From Ga0074130 sp964499485 (GTDB lineage Bacteria > Pseudomonadota > Gammaproteobacteria > Burkholderiales > Rhodocyclaceae), in assembly GCA_964499485.1 (NCBI GenBank), contig CAZCLF010000003.1, forward strand, positions 1 through 64,000: 64,000 nucleotides of DNA, in the 5' to 3' direction. A program made the position numbers and the translations under genes. Positions 9,040 through 17,516 of the stretch are shown here, in pieces. The stretch's first letter is position 1. Each line of letters begins with the position of its first letter. The notes below the pieces were generated by a model that did no database searches, had not been told where the DNA came from, and saw only the letters and a list, made by a program, of their open reading frames with translations.

Positions 9040-9825
9040 GTGTTCCGTTTTGCTTCGCTCGGCAGCGGCAGCAAGGGCAATGCCCTGCTGGTCGAGGCCG
9101 GCGATACCCGCATTCTCCTGGACTGCGGCTTCGGTCCGCGCAATCTGGCTCAGCGCTGTGCGCGCCTCGGTATCGAGGCGGTCACGCTCGACGCCATTAT
9201 CATCACCCACGAACACAGCGACCATATTGGCGGTGCATTCCCCTGCGCACGCCAGTACGGCGCTGCGCTGTACATGACGCGGGGCACGCACGCTGCCGTA
9301 CGTGACAAGGCGGCCCACGCAACCGCCAGGGCCTCCTCGCTGGATATCCAACTGATTGATAGTCACAGCGCCTTCAGCATCGGCGACCTATCGGTGCAGC
9401 CTTTCCCCGTACCGCATGATGCCCGCGAGCCTGTGCAGTTCGTCTTTTCTGATGGTGCGCGCCGTTTGGGTGTGCTCACGGATTTAGGGTTTTCCACCCC
9501 GCACGTGGTTGAGCAATTGTCTGGCTGTGATGCCCTGGTACTGGAGTGCAACCACGATGCCGAGATGCTCATGAATGGAGACTATCCCCCCTCGCTGAAG
9601 GAGCGGATTGGTGGGCGTCTCGGGCATCTGGATAACGCTTCAGCCGCAGCGTTGCTGGCACAGCTCGATCGCTCACGATTACAGCATGTGATTGCCGCGC
9701 ATCTGAGTGAGCAGAACAATTCACCTGCATTGGCACAGCAGGCCTTGGCGGCGGTGATGGGGTGTGACCCCGATTGGATCGGCGTAGCGGATCAGGTGTC
9801 AGGCTTTGGCTGGCGATACTTCTGA
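9040..9825 (+). CDS. MBL-fold metallo-hydrolase (YycJ/WalJ-like)
   Basis: A 261-residue metallo-beta-lactamase-fold hydrolase with the metal-binding motif THEHSDH (H57, H59, D61, H62) and further ligands in the segments PFPVPHDA and ECNHD. Proteins of this group are annotated as YycJ/WalJ-like and may process nucleic acids or cyclic nucleotides; the substrate is not established. The start is a GTG at 9040, only 2 bp after the bamC stop, so it is probably co-translated with dapA-bamC. The dapA-bamC-MBL order recurs in betaproteobacteria. The transcript ends at the hairpin at 9863-9892. Confidence 0.9.
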   Translation: MFRFASLGSGSKGNALLVEAGDTRILLDCGFGPRNLAQRCARLGIEAVTLDAIIITHEHSDHIGGAFPCARQYGAALYMTRGTHAAVRDKAAHATARASSLDIQLIDSHSAFSIGDLSVQPFPVPHDAREPVQFVFSDGARRLGVLTDLGFSTPHVVEQLSGCDALVLECNHDAEMLMNGDYPPSLKERIGGRLGHLDNASAAALLAQLDRSRLQHVIAAHLSEQNNSPALAQQALAAVMGCDPDWIGVADQVSGFGWRYF

Positions 9826-9862
9826 ATTGCCGGCCAAAGGTGGACGAAGAAATTTAGGCAAT

Positions 9863-9892
9863 AAAAAAGCCAGCCCTGAGGCTGGCTTTTTA
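9863..9892. terminator. bidirectional Rho-independent terminator
   Basis: An A-run leads into the stem AAGCCAGCC, a short loop (CTGA), then GGCTGGCTT and a T-run. The A and T tracts on both sides let it serve the rightward MBL-hydrolase gene and the leftward mini-lipoprotein gene, which converge here. Confidence 0.9.
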
Positions 9893-9907
9893 GCAATCAG
9901 AGACTGA

Positions 9908-10129
9908 TTACTTAGCAGCGGCCGGAGCAGCAGCAGGAGCTTCAGCAGCTGGAGCAGCGGCAGGAGCAGCAGCATCAGCAGCTGGGGCAGCAGCAGGAGC
10001 TTCAGCAGCAGGAGCTGGAGCTGGAGCAGCGGCAGGAGCTTCAGCCGGCGCAGGAGCAGCTTCTTCCTTCTTTGCACAACCGGTGATAGCGATGGCCAGC
10101 AGAGCGGCAACGAGGAGCGACTTGTTCAT
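9908..10129 (-). CDS. Ala/Pro-rich low-complexity mini-lipoprotein
   Basis: A 73-residue protein. The signal segment (MNKSLLVAALLAIAITGC) has a lipobox ITGC with the lipidated Cys at residue 18. The mature part starts AKKEEA and is then almost purely Ala, Pro and Glu in an imperfect repeat of the type APAAAPAAE. It looks like a membrane-anchored flexible spacer. I recognise no catalytic or binding domain. Such short Ala/Pro lipoproteins are common in betaproteobacteria and their function is unknown. It has its own candidate promoter (TACAAT, complement of 10213-10218) and a CRP-like palindrome further upstream. Confidence 0.75.
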   Translation of the reverse strand: MNKSLLVAALLAIAITGCAKKEEAAPAPAEAPAAAPAPAPAAEAPAAAPAADAAAPAAAPAAEAPAAAPAAAK

Positions 10130-10212
10130 TTGAAAATCCCTTTATCGATAAAGAAGCAAAAAGACCCAAAATTTTGTGTTGGGCGACCAGTTTGGACGCT
10201 GATCAGCGAAGA

Positions 10213-10257
10213 ATTGTAGCACAGCAATGGTGCGCCCCTTAAAGTGACAAGTGTCAC
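10213..10257 (-). promoter_or_regulatory. candidate promoter region with CRP-like palindrome for the mini-lipoprotein gene
   Basis: On the minus strand a -10-like TACAAT lies at 10218-10213. About 35 bp upstream of its centre is the perfect 14-bp palindrome GTGACAAGTGTCAC (10244-10257 on the plus strand). The palindrome contains GTGA-N6-TCAC, the core spacing of CRP/Vfr-type sites, but it lacks the outer T and A. No good -35 element is seen, which fits activator dependence. Binding is inferred only. Confidence 0.35.
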
Positions 10258-10310
10258 GAAATGTAGCCGTATATCGAGTTATTACCCACTTTTTCGGGGT
10301 TTCTCGCCGC

Positions 10311-11423
10311 TCAGACGTGCAGAAAACCATCGCAATACCACGCGTGCAGCAAATCCCACCCATCCTCGGTGAGAACGCTGCCTGTTGGTAGCATATGGCG
10401 ATCGGCCAGTGCCCTCAAGATAGGTCTGTCTGCGGATTCCGCTTCACACTCTTCACCGTTGATATAGAAGACTGTGCCTGCAAAGAGCAGTTGGGTTTTT
10501 GGGTCAAGCTTGAGCCCCCGCTTTTTGGCTTGTGCGACAAATCGCACATAAGACAAGGGATTTTCCGGCGGCTCGAAATAGACGTGTGGCTTGGGTTCGG
10601 TCAGGTAGGTGCCGAGAAAGTCGCGAATCACACCTCGGTTCCATTTGATCTCAGCGAGCATGTCTGCAACCTGATCGATCATGGCATTACCGATTTCAGC
10701 AGGGTGCTTCTGAAGCGTCAGGTCGGGGTCGGCATAGCGACCTTGCAGCACCGTGCGTTCCTGCAAGTAGGAGAGAAAACCTTCCATCAGCTCTTGTGCG
10801 GGTGGCGCCCGGAAGCCGATAGACCACGTCATGCAATCGCCGACGGCGATGCCATCATGGGCATATTGCGGTGGTAGGTAGAGCATATCGCCGGGCTCTA
10901 GGACCCAGTCTTGCTCCGACTTGAAGTTGCTGAGTATCTTCAGTGGCACATCGTCACGCAGGCGTTGATCGCGCTGCCCGCTAATGTGCCAGTGGCGTTT
11001 ACCCATGCCTTGCAGCAGAAATACGTCGTAATTGTCAAAGTGGGGGCCGACGCCTGCGCCATCTACGGCAAAGCTCACCATCAAGTCATCGAGGCGGGCA
11101 TGCGGGATGAAGTCAAACTCGCGGAGCAGAGCATCGCCTTGCGGCAGAGTCAGATTCACGCCCTGCACCAGCACCGTCCACAAGTCTTTGCGGCGCTTGA
11201 AGTCCTTGGCCGCAAAAGGGCCGCGCCGGACTTCCCAGTCACCGCCATCATTGGCGATCAGGCGGGCTTCGGCCTCGTCGCTGCAGGCCATGGCCAAGGT
11301 GCTGTCACGGTTCAGCCAGTCGCCAAAGCCGGGGATAGCGCCACGAATCAATAAGGGCTTCTTTTGCCAGTAGTCGCGCAGGAATTCTTTGGCGGTCATG
11401 CCGCCGAGTAGGGTAGGGATCAT
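10311..11423 (-). CDS. roxA: ribosomal protein uL16 arginine hydroxylase (cupin/JmjC oxygenase)
   Basis: A 370-residue Fe(II)/2-oxoglutarate oxygenase of the RoxA (YcfD) family, which hydroxylates an arginine of ribosomal protein uL16. The iron-binding facial triad is H128 and D130 (GPHFDNYDVF) and H189 (QYAHDG). The double-stranded beta-helix core is followed by a C-terminal dimerisation and winged-helix region, as in YcfD. Length and motifs agree well with the family. The gene is divergent from rlmD, which also modifies the large ribosomal subunit; only 42 bp separate the two start codons. No terminator is evident between it and the downstream mini-lipoprotein gene. Confidence 0.9.
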   Translation of the reverse strand: MIPTLLGGMTAKEFLRDYWQKKPLLIRGAIPGFGDWLNRDSTLAMACSDEAEARLIANDGGDWEVRRGPFAAKDFKRRKDLWTVLVQGVNLTLPQGDALLREFDFIPHARLDDLMVSFAVDGAGVGPHFDNYDVFLLQGMGKRHWHISGQRDQRLRDDVPLKILSNFKSEQDWVLEPGDMLYLPPQYAHDGIAVGDCMTWSIGFRAPPAQELMEGFLSYLQERTVLQGRYADPDLTLQKHPAEIGNAMIDQVADMLAEIKWNRGVIRDFLGTYLTEPKPHVYFEPPENPLSYVRFVAQAKKRGLKLDPKTQLLFAGTVFYINGEECEAESADRPILRALADRHMLPTGSVLTEDGWDLLHAWYCDGFLHV

Positions 11424-11465
11424 GGTCGCATTATAATGCTGGCCTTTTATCGACCCCCTTGCGCC

Positions 11466-12782
11466 ATGTCAGACCTTGCACAAAATCCCACCGCGCTGAT
11501 CGAATCCCTCGACCATGACGGTCAGGGTGTTGCCCATGCCGATGGCAAAGTGCTCTTTATCGAGGGCGCCTTGCCCGGTGAGCGGGTTGAATACAGCAGT
11601 TATCGTCGCAAGGCCAGTTTTGAAAAGGCACAGACAATCCGCGTCCTCAAGGCCTCAAGCCTGCGCGTCACGCCGCGCTGCCCGCATTACGGTGTGTGTG
11701 GTGGGTGCAGCATGCAACATCTTGATTCGGCCGCGCAGACCGCCATCAAGCAACGCGTGCTGGAAGACGCTTTCTGGCATCTTGGCCGCCTGCGTCCTGA
11801 GGTGATCTATCCGCCAATCACGGGGCCTGCGTGGGGCTATCGCTATCGCGCGCGTTTGTCAGTCAGGCTGGTACAGAAAAAGGGTGGCGTACTGGTCGGC
11901 TTTCACGAAAAGCGCAGTAGCTATGTGGTGGATATGCGCCAGTGCGAAGTGCTACCGCCGCATGTGTCAGCGCTGATTCCACGGCTGCGCGACATGATCA
12001 CGGCGATGTCCATTCCGGATCGACTGCCGCAGATCGAGGTTTCGCTGGGTGACGCGCAAACCGCATTGGTGTTCCGCCATCTTGAGGATTTGACCGAGGC
12101 TGACGAAGCGCTGCTGCGGGCTTTTGCCGATACCCATAAGGTCAGCATTTATCTCCAGCCCAAGGGCCCGGAAACGGTCTACCTCTTTTATCCTCAGGAT
12201 GCGGGCCCGCTGTATTACAGCCTGCCTGAGTTTGGCGTGACGCTGCAGTTTCGGCCGATTGACTTCACGCAGGTGAATCACGGCATCAACCGGATGTTGC
12301 TGCGCCGTGCGCTGTATTTGCTTGATCCGCAACCGGGCGAGCGCATTGCCGACATGTTCTGCGGGCTGGGTAACTTCACCCTGCCGATTGCACGCAGTGG
12401 CGCCACGGTGGTGGGTATTGAGGGGGCTAAATCGCTGGTTGAGCGCGCGTTGGAAAACGCCACATTGAATGGCCTCGCCGACCGCACCGAGTTTGCCGTG
12501 TCCAACTTATTCGATGCCACGGAGGAAAGCATCGCTGCACTTGGGCACTTTGATCGGATGCTGATTGATCCGCCGCGCGAAGGCGCCGATGAGTTGGTCA
12601 AAGCACTGGGGCCGAATGCGCCGAAGCGGATTGTTTATGTGTCCTGCAACCCCGCAACCTTAGCCCGTGATGCCGCTATCCTCGTGCATGAAAAGGGCTA
12701 TGTGCTAAAGGGCGCAGGGATCGCCAATATGTTCCCGCAGACCTCGCATGTTGAATCCATTGCATTATTTGAGCGCCCCTGA
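11466..12782 (+). CDS. rlmD: 23S rRNA (uracil(1939)-C5)-methyltransferase
   Basis: A 438-residue enzyme. A TRAM domain (residues about 5-60) is followed by the [4Fe-4S] cluster cysteines C72, C78 and C81 (RCPHYGVCGGCSMQHL) and C160. The Rossmann methyltransferase has the SAM motif DMFCGLGNFTLPIA, and the catalytic cysteine is C394 in YVSCNPATLARDA. It methylates U1939 of 23S rRNA. The ATG at 11466 gives the normal N-terminus (SDLAQNPTALIESLDHDGQG). An upstream in-frame ATG at 11436 would add ten residues not typical of the family. The transcript ends at the hairpin at 12810-12838. Confidence 0.93.
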   Translation: MSDLAQNPTALIESLDHDGQGVAHADGKVLFIEGALPGERVEYSSYRRKASFEKAQTIRVLKASSLRVTPRCPHYGVCGGCSMQHLDSAAQTAIKQRVLEDAFWHLGRLRPEVIYPPITGPAWGYRYRARLSVRLVQKKGGVLVGFHEKRSSYVVDMRQCEVLPPHVSALIPRLRDMITAMSIPDRLPQIEVSLGDAQTALVFRHLEDLTEADEALLRAFADTHKVSIYLQPKGPETVYLFYPQDAGPLYYSLPEFGVTLQFRPIDFTQVNHGINRMLLRRALYLLDPQPGERIADMFCGLGNFTLPIARSGATVVGIEGAKSLVERALENATLNGLADRTEFAVSNLFDATEESIAALGHFDRMLIDPPREGADELVKALGPNAPKRIVYVSCNPATLARDAAILVHEKGYVLKGAGIANMFPQTSHVESIALFERP

Positions 12783-12809
12783 TGTGGTTACAGGGACACG
12801 CTGCACAAT

Positions 12810-12838
12810 AAAAAACGGAGGCCTAGGCCTCCGTTTTT
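12810..12838. terminator. bidirectional Rho-independent terminator
   Basis: AAAAACGGAGGCC, a two-base centre and GGCCTCCGTTTTT form a long GC-rich stem flanked by an A-run and a T-run. It lies between the convergent genes rlmD and the Bax-inhibitor gene and can serve both. Confidence 0.93.
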
Positions 12839-12857
12839 GTTAGGCGAAAGGTGTGAC

Positions 12858-13553
12858 TTAGTCGCGGTCGCCACCAAATGCCATCAGCAGATGCAGCAGG
12901 CTGGTGAACAGGTTGTAGATGTTGATATATACCGCCAGCGTGGCCGATACATAGCTGGTTTCGCCACCATGCACGATACGGTTGATGTCGAACAGGATGA
13001 AGCCTGAGGCTATCAATACCATCGCTGACGAAATTGCCAATGATAGGGCGGGGACCTGCATGAAGGCGTTAGCGACCACGGCCAACAAGACAATGACCAG
13101 ACCCACGGTCAAGAACTTGCCCATGTTGCTGAAGTCACGCTTGGTAGTTGCTGCGATACCAGCCAGGGTGAAGAAGATGGCACCCGTGCCGCCAGCAGCG
13201 ATGGCAATCAGCTGACCGCCGTTACGCATCTGCAATGCGACGGAGAGCAAAGGGCCGAGCATCGCGCCCATGAAGAAGGTAAATAGCAGCAGCAGACTCA
13301 CGCCGAGGCCATTATTACGATTCTTCTGAATTGCATACATCAAGCCAAATGAAATCCCGATGAAGAGCACCAGCATCATGATCGGGCCGAGTGCACGCAG
13401 CATCGGCACCATGAACTGGACGCTCAGGGCTGCACCGATGGCGGTCGGAATCATCGATAGGCCGAGCAGCGCGTAGGTGTTGCGCAGTACCCGGTGAGGT
13501 TCGGCTACGCCAGTCATGGCGATCGTACCGAAATGGTGGGTATTGGTTTCCAT
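12858..13553 (-). CDS. Bax inhibitor-1/YccA family membrane protein
   Basis: A 231-residue integral membrane protein with about seven hydrophobic helices filling residues about 25-228. The family signature appears in the last helices (SGFILFDINRIVHGG and NIYNLFTSLLHLL), including the paired acidic and basic residues implicated in pH-sensitive calcium leak in BsYetJ. The E. coli relatives are YccA, which modulates FtsH, and YbhL. No operon partner is visible; the gene stands alone between a terminator and a 224-bp divergent intergenic region. Confidence 0.92.
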   Translation of the reverse strand: METNTHHFGTIAMTGVAEPHRVLRNTYALLGLSMIPTAIGAALSVQFMVPMLRALGPIMMLVLFIGISFGLMYAIQKNRNNGLGVSLLLLFTFFMGAMLGPLLSVALQMRNGGQLIAIAAGGTGAIFFTLAGIAATTKRDFSNMGKFLTVGLVIVLLAVVANAFMQVPALSLAISSAMVLIASGFILFDINRIVHGGETSYVSATLAVYINIYNLFTSLLHLLMAFGGDRD

Positions 13554-13777
13554 AGCGAAGCAGTCTCCGTAGTTTTATAGGAATTACATGTGTAAGACTA
13601 AACAAAGGCCAAAAAAGTTTCAACCTTCAAGGTGCTTGAGAATACAGGCAAATCCAGCGCTATATCCAGCTCGATTGTCATGCATAAACACAGCAGTGAG
13701 ATGGGGCCTCGGGCCTGAAAATCAAGCCCATGCCTGACCGCACCCCGTACAATCCGCATTAAACAAAGGGGGCGTGC

Positions 13778-15508
13778 ATGCAAGTGAGCGGCAAGTGTAG
13801 TCCATGGCAGGTCAAATTGGCTGGTACAAGCCTGTTTGCCTGTTGTTTATTGCCATTTCTGGTGCCGCTACACACTCAGCCAATTCCCAGCTTTTATGCC
13901 GAGTGGTTGTCGCTGGCGTTTGGCCTTGCAGGTTTGCCCATCTTAATTGGACGTTCAGGATTGAACGTGCCGCGGATCGCGCTATTACCGTTGCTGCTGA
14001 TCGTACTGCTGCTGTTCCAGTACCCACGGCTTGAGGAGGGGCTGCACACCCTGAGTTTGACAGCTGGACTGTATTTGCTCTGGGCATTCCTGCTCATGTT
14101 GATTGCCACTGCCTTAGTTGAGCAGTTGGGGATGGCTTGCGTTGCCACATGGCTGGCGCGTGCGATCCTGATCGCGGCACTGGTGAATGCGTGCAGTGTG
14201 ATCCTCTTCCATACCGGTGTGCGTGGAGGGTTGGACTGGCTGTTCTTCCGGCCTGATCTGCGTGCCAATCTGGCACAGACCAATCAATTGGCAGATTTCC
14301 TCTGGTTGGGGATCGTGAGCCTCCTCTATTGCTGGCAGCGTAGTGAGACCCGAGGGTGGCTATGGGCGATGTTGTTACCCGTATTGCTCGTCGCCTCTGC
14401 CCTGACAGGCAGTCGATCGCCGATGTTGTATTCGATAGGTTTGGTAGTTCTGGCGTGGCTGCTTGGGAATGGGCGCTTGAAAGCTGCGGCAGTATTCACT
14501 GCCGTGATTTATTTCGCGCTCGTATGGGTAGTGCATCTTGTGTTGGCGGCACCGCTGGCAGGGGGTGACAGTGTGTCGCGCATGATGGCCAGCGCCAGTT
14601 TTTCCAGCGGCGGCAATATCCGCCTCGGCCTGATTGCCATGGCCACCCAAATTTTCCTGGTGAATCCACTATTAGGAGCAGGTTGGGGCAGCTTTGCATG
14701 GGCGTCTTATCAGCGTGTTGGGCCAGAGCTTGGCTGGCAAGGCACCGCAGAACATGCGCATCAGCTGTTGTTCCATCTGGCGGCAGAGATGGGTGTGGTG
14801 GCGCCCATACTTGTACTGGTTCTGCTGGGCTTATGGGCTTGGCCGCAATGGCAGGCGCGAATATCTTTACGTCTGCAGCCAGAGGCATGGTGGGCTGTGG
14901 CTGCGGCAAGCGTTGTGCTCCTGCACGCACAGCTGGAATACCCGCTCTGGTATGCGCATTTTCTTGGCGTGGCAGCCATTCTTTTGGTTTGTGCTGAGCG
15001 CAAAACCTATCAGCTGCAAGCGCTGCGAATATCAGGGGTGATGGTGGTGTGTGTGCTCGCCACTGGGCTGTATTTATTAGTGAGCAGTGGCCGTGATTAC
15101 GTCCGTTTAGAACATTGGCTGTATAGCGACATGCAGCGGCGTGGTCGCGAGATTCCCGCCGGTCATTATCAGTTGTTGGTGGATCTCCATCGCGGTTCCT
15201 TGATGCAACCCCAGGCGAGCCGCATGCTGGCAGCGGTGATGCCGCCAACGGCGGATCAGTTGGTGGGTAAGCGTGACGTTTGTCGGATGGCTTTGCTGAG
15301 CGAGCCGCAGACGCCCTCAGTCTTTACCTGTGCTTTGCTTGATCAGTTGGCCGGCGACCCTCGCGCGAAGCAAGCATGGCAGCAGGCCTTACTTGTATTT
15401 GAGTCTGATGCCCCTGCCTATGTGGAGCGACTAGAAACCACACTGACAGCATCTGAGCTTGAAGCCCTCCGACCCATGCTGGAACACATCAAACCAGCGT
15501 CTCCGTAA
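13778..15508 (+). CDS. PglL-type protein O-oligosaccharyltransferase / Wzy-C family O-antigen ligase
   Basis: A 576-residue membrane protein. N-terminal helices carry the PglL_A signature (HTQPIPSFYAEW, residues about 32-43). A Wzy_C core follows with the large periplasmic loop (GWGSFAWASYQRVGPEL, then AEHAHQLLFHLAAEMG) holding the conserved His. Next is the segment HAQLEYPLWYAHFLG (Wzy_C_2), and a soluble C-terminal region ends the protein. PglL enzymes move a lipid-linked glycan onto Ser/Thr of pilins in the periplasm. Position next to the MSHA locus points to pilin glycosylation here, but O-antigen or polysaccharide ligation cannot be excluded. GGGGGC precedes the ATG at good spacing. A possible -10 (TACAAT) lies near 13747. 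Confidence 0.85.
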   Translation: MQVSGKCSPWQVKLAGTSLFACCLLPFLVPLHTQPIPSFYAEWLSLAFGLAGLPILIGRSGLNVPRIALLPLLLIVLLLFQYPRLEEGLHTLSLTAGLYLLWAFLLMLIATALVEQLGMACVATWLARAILIAALVNACSVILFHTGVRGGLDWLFFRPDLRANLAQTNQLADFLWLGIVSLLYCWQRSETRGWLWAMLLPVLLVASALTGSRSPMLYSIGLVVLAWLLGNGRLKAAAVFTAVIYFALVWVVHLVLAAPLAGGDSVSRMMASASFSSGGNIRLGLIAMATQIFLVNPLLGAGWGSFAWASYQRVGPELGWQGTAEHAHQLLFHLAAEMGVVAPILVLVLLGLWAWPQWQARISLRLQPEAWWAVAAASVVLLHAQLEYPLWYAHFLGVAAILLVCAERKTYQLQALRISGVMVVCVLATGLYLLVSSGRDYVRLEHWLYSDMQRRGREIPAGHYQLLVDLHRGSLMQPQASRMLAAVMPPTADQLVGKRDVCRMALLSEPQTPSVFTCALLDQLAGDPRAKQAWQQALLVFESDAPAYVERLETTLTASELEALRPMLEHIKPASP

Positions 15509-15520
15509 GCGGATACAGAT

Positions 15521-16666
15521 TTAGGGTTGGCGAAGGCGGCGCTCAATGCTCTGCTGGAGTTCGGCAGGCAAGTTGCCAGCCTCACGCGCTTTCTCGAATG
15601 CTTGACGCGCCTCAGCATCTCGACGGTCAGCATCCAAAGCGCGTCCCAAGCCATACCACCAGCGGCCTTCATTAGGCCGCAGAGCCAGTGCAGTGCGGTA
15701 GCAGTTGGCAGCATCCGAATTCCTGCCCGCGCGCTGTAAAAGGAGCGCATGCAGGATTTGGTAGTCGGTATTCTGTCGGCCAGCAGCGGCGTATTGATTC
15801 AAGGTGTCGAGCGCTTCATCGGTCTCGCCTTGTTCGTACATGATGCGCGCAGCCAACATGGCCCAGTCGCTACGGTGCGGCAATAAGCCCACGCCATCCA
15901 GCGCTAGCGTCTCTGCGTTTTGCCATTGCTTTTGTTCAACCAGTTGAGAGAGCAGCGTCTGGCGGGCCGCGATATGGGCAGGGTTGAGCTTGAGTGCTGA
16001 GCGCAACAAATCGCCAGCCTCACCCGCCGCCCCGCGCTGTAGCGCGGCCACTGCACGCTGGTACTCCGCTTCGGCCTGCTCGGTAGTACTTCCCGCTTGC
16101 GTTGGTTGCTTGGATATTTGCGCAGCTGTTGTGTTGCGCGGCTTCGCGTTCGTCGACGGCAAAGTGGCTTGGGGCGCAGCATCTACAGGCACTGCCGCCA
16201 CTACTTTGGGCATGATCGGCGCAGCGGCCGTTGCTGCATCAACAGGAGCACTGGCAGATTTAGGCGCTGGCGGATTGCTGATGCTGGTCTCGAGACGCAA
16301 ATGCGTTGCGGCTTGAGTTTCAGAGGCTGGCGCTGTGGCACCGGCTGCAGGTTCGGTGTGGTTCAGCGCCTGTTCTATCGGTGGAACCGGAGTTGGCGCA
16401 TCTTCGGTTGCTGTAAGCACAGGCGTTTCTGGAACAGCAGCAGTGGGTTTTGCTTGCACCGGCGCATGCTTGGGCTCAACGGGTTGCAGCAAACGCCAAG
16501 CGAGGCCACCGGCCAGCACTAACATGGAGAGGGCCAACAAAGCCGGGTGAACACGACGTTCACGTTGATTAGGTAGGGCGCGGACGTTATTGGCTAAGCC
16601 ACTGCGTTCGCTATCGGCGGCATTACGCGCATCGAGGTCGCGCAGCATATCGTTGATCAGGCTCAT
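15521..16666 (-). CDS. mshN: MSHA biogenesis protein MshN-like (TPR protein)
   Basis: A 381-residue protein starting MSLINDMLRDLDARNA, the hallmark N-terminus of MshN, GspB and ExeB-like proteins. One transmembrane helix (about 40-60) is followed by a Pro/Ala/Thr-rich linker and C-terminal tetratricopeptide repeats (about 190-380), including AEYQRAVAALQRGAAGEA and NCYRTALALRPNEGRWW. It is expected to sit in the inner membrane, reach into the periplasm and, with MshM, help place or assemble the MshL secretin. It is the last gene of the leftward msh arm, 16 bp downstream of mshM, and converges on pglL. Confidence 0.88.
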   Translation of the reverse strand: MSLINDMLRDLDARNAADSERSGLANNVRALPNQRERRVHPALLALSMLVLAGGLAWRLLQPVEPKHAPVQAKPTAAVPETPVLTATEDAPTPVPPIEQALNHTEPAAGATAPASETQAATHLRLETSISNPPAPKSASAPVDAATAAAPIMPKVVAAVPVDAAPQATLPSTNAKPRNTTAAQISKQPTQAGSTTEQAEAEYQRAVAALQRGAAGEAGDLLRSALKLNPAHIAARQTLLSQLVEQKQWQNAETLALDGVGLLPHRSDWAMLAARIMYEQGETDEALDTLNQYAAAGRQNTDYQILHALLLQRAGRNSDAANCYRTALALRPNEGRWWYGLGRALDADRRDAEARQAFEKAREAGNLPAELQQSIERRLRQP

Positions 16667-16682
16667 GATTGTTCTCTAGTGA

Positions 16683-17516
16683 TCAAGCGAATTGCCACCA
16701 CCAGCGGCCCTGACGCACTCCTTGTGTGTCTGCCGCTGCTCGTCGTACCAAGCTAGCGTCAATACGCTGTTGCCCGGCGCCAAAGGCAGCCAGCAAGGCT
16801 TTGTGTGCAAGGATGTTGATCAGCCGCGGAGTACCACCCGAGTGACGGTAGATCAGACGTGTCGCTGAGGGCGTGAAAATGGAGGCTCCACGGTAGCCAG
16901 CAATCTGCATTCGATGGTCGAGATAGGCCTGAACGTCCGATTTCGGCAATGGCGCGATGACGTGGTGAAAGGTAATGCGTTGCAGCAATTGACGCGCCGA
17001 TTGTGCTGCCAACTTTTCATCTAGCTCGGGCTGCCCGAACATAAAAATCTGTAGCAACTTGCGCTTCTCGGTTTCTAGGTTTGAGAGCAGACGCAGGCTT
17101 TCCAGGGTCAGTGGCGGCATGGTTTGCGCCTCATCGATACAGACTAGCGCTCGTTTGCCCTCTGAGGCCAGTTCAAGCAGGCGACGGTTGATGCTCTTGA
17201 TCAAAAATGCAGCATCGTTGCCCGGTGTGGCCCCCAGTTCTTCAGCCACGCTGGCCAGTAGCGCACGTGGCTCCTGCATTGGGTTGGGAATGTAAGCAGC
17301 CACCGTTTTGTCATCGAGGGTGGCAAGGAAACGCCGGCACAGCAATGTTTTGCCTGTTCCGACTTCGCCAGTCACCTTGATAAAGCCTTCGCCTGTCTGA
17401 TGAGCAATCAGCAGCGTGTTCAATGCCCCTTGATGGCTACTGCCTGAAAAGGCGAACTGGGTATCCGGTGTGATACCGAAAGGAGGTTCCGTCAGCCCAA
17501 AGTGCGCGAGATACAT
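16683..17516 (-). CDS. mshM: MSHA biogenesis AAA ATPase MshM (ExeA-like)
   Basis: A 277-residue AAA ATPase starting MYLAHFGLTEPPFGITPD, as do ExeA, GspA and MshM proteins. Walker A is GEVGTGKT (residues 50-57) and Walker B is ALVCIDEAQ with D128 and E129. Arg-finger and sensor motifs are seen in LLQIFMFGQPELDEKL and SGGTPRLINILAHKAL. The family helps assemble or localise outer-membrane secretins together with an MshN/ExeB-type partner. Unlike the longer ExeA, no C-terminal peptidoglycan-binding domain is present. Its ATG overlaps the mshL stop by 1 bp, so translation is coupled. Confidence 0.9.
   Translation of the reverse strand: MYLAHFGLTEPPFGITPDTQFAFSGSSHQGALNTLLIAHQTGEGFIKVTGEVGTGKTLLCRRFLATLDDKTVAAYIPNPMQEPRALLASVAEELGATPGNDAAFLIKSINRRLLELASEGKRALVCIDEAQTMPPLTLESLRLLSNLETEKRKLLQIFMFGQPELDEKLAAQSARQLLQRITFHHVIAPLPKSDVQAYLDHRMQIAGYRGASIFTPSATRLIYRHSGGTPRLINILAHKALLAAFGAGQQRIDASLVRRAAADTQGVRQGRWWWQFA

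Noticed and set aside
9908..10060. Tandem GCAGGAGCT-like units considered as a CRISPR or DNA repeat array
   Set aside because: Units are short, unspaced and simply encode Ala/Pro runs of a lipoprotein.
14496..15248. 250-codon minus-strand frame inside the PglL-type gene
   Set aside because: The plus-strand protein has clear PglL/Wzy motifs; the antisense product has none.
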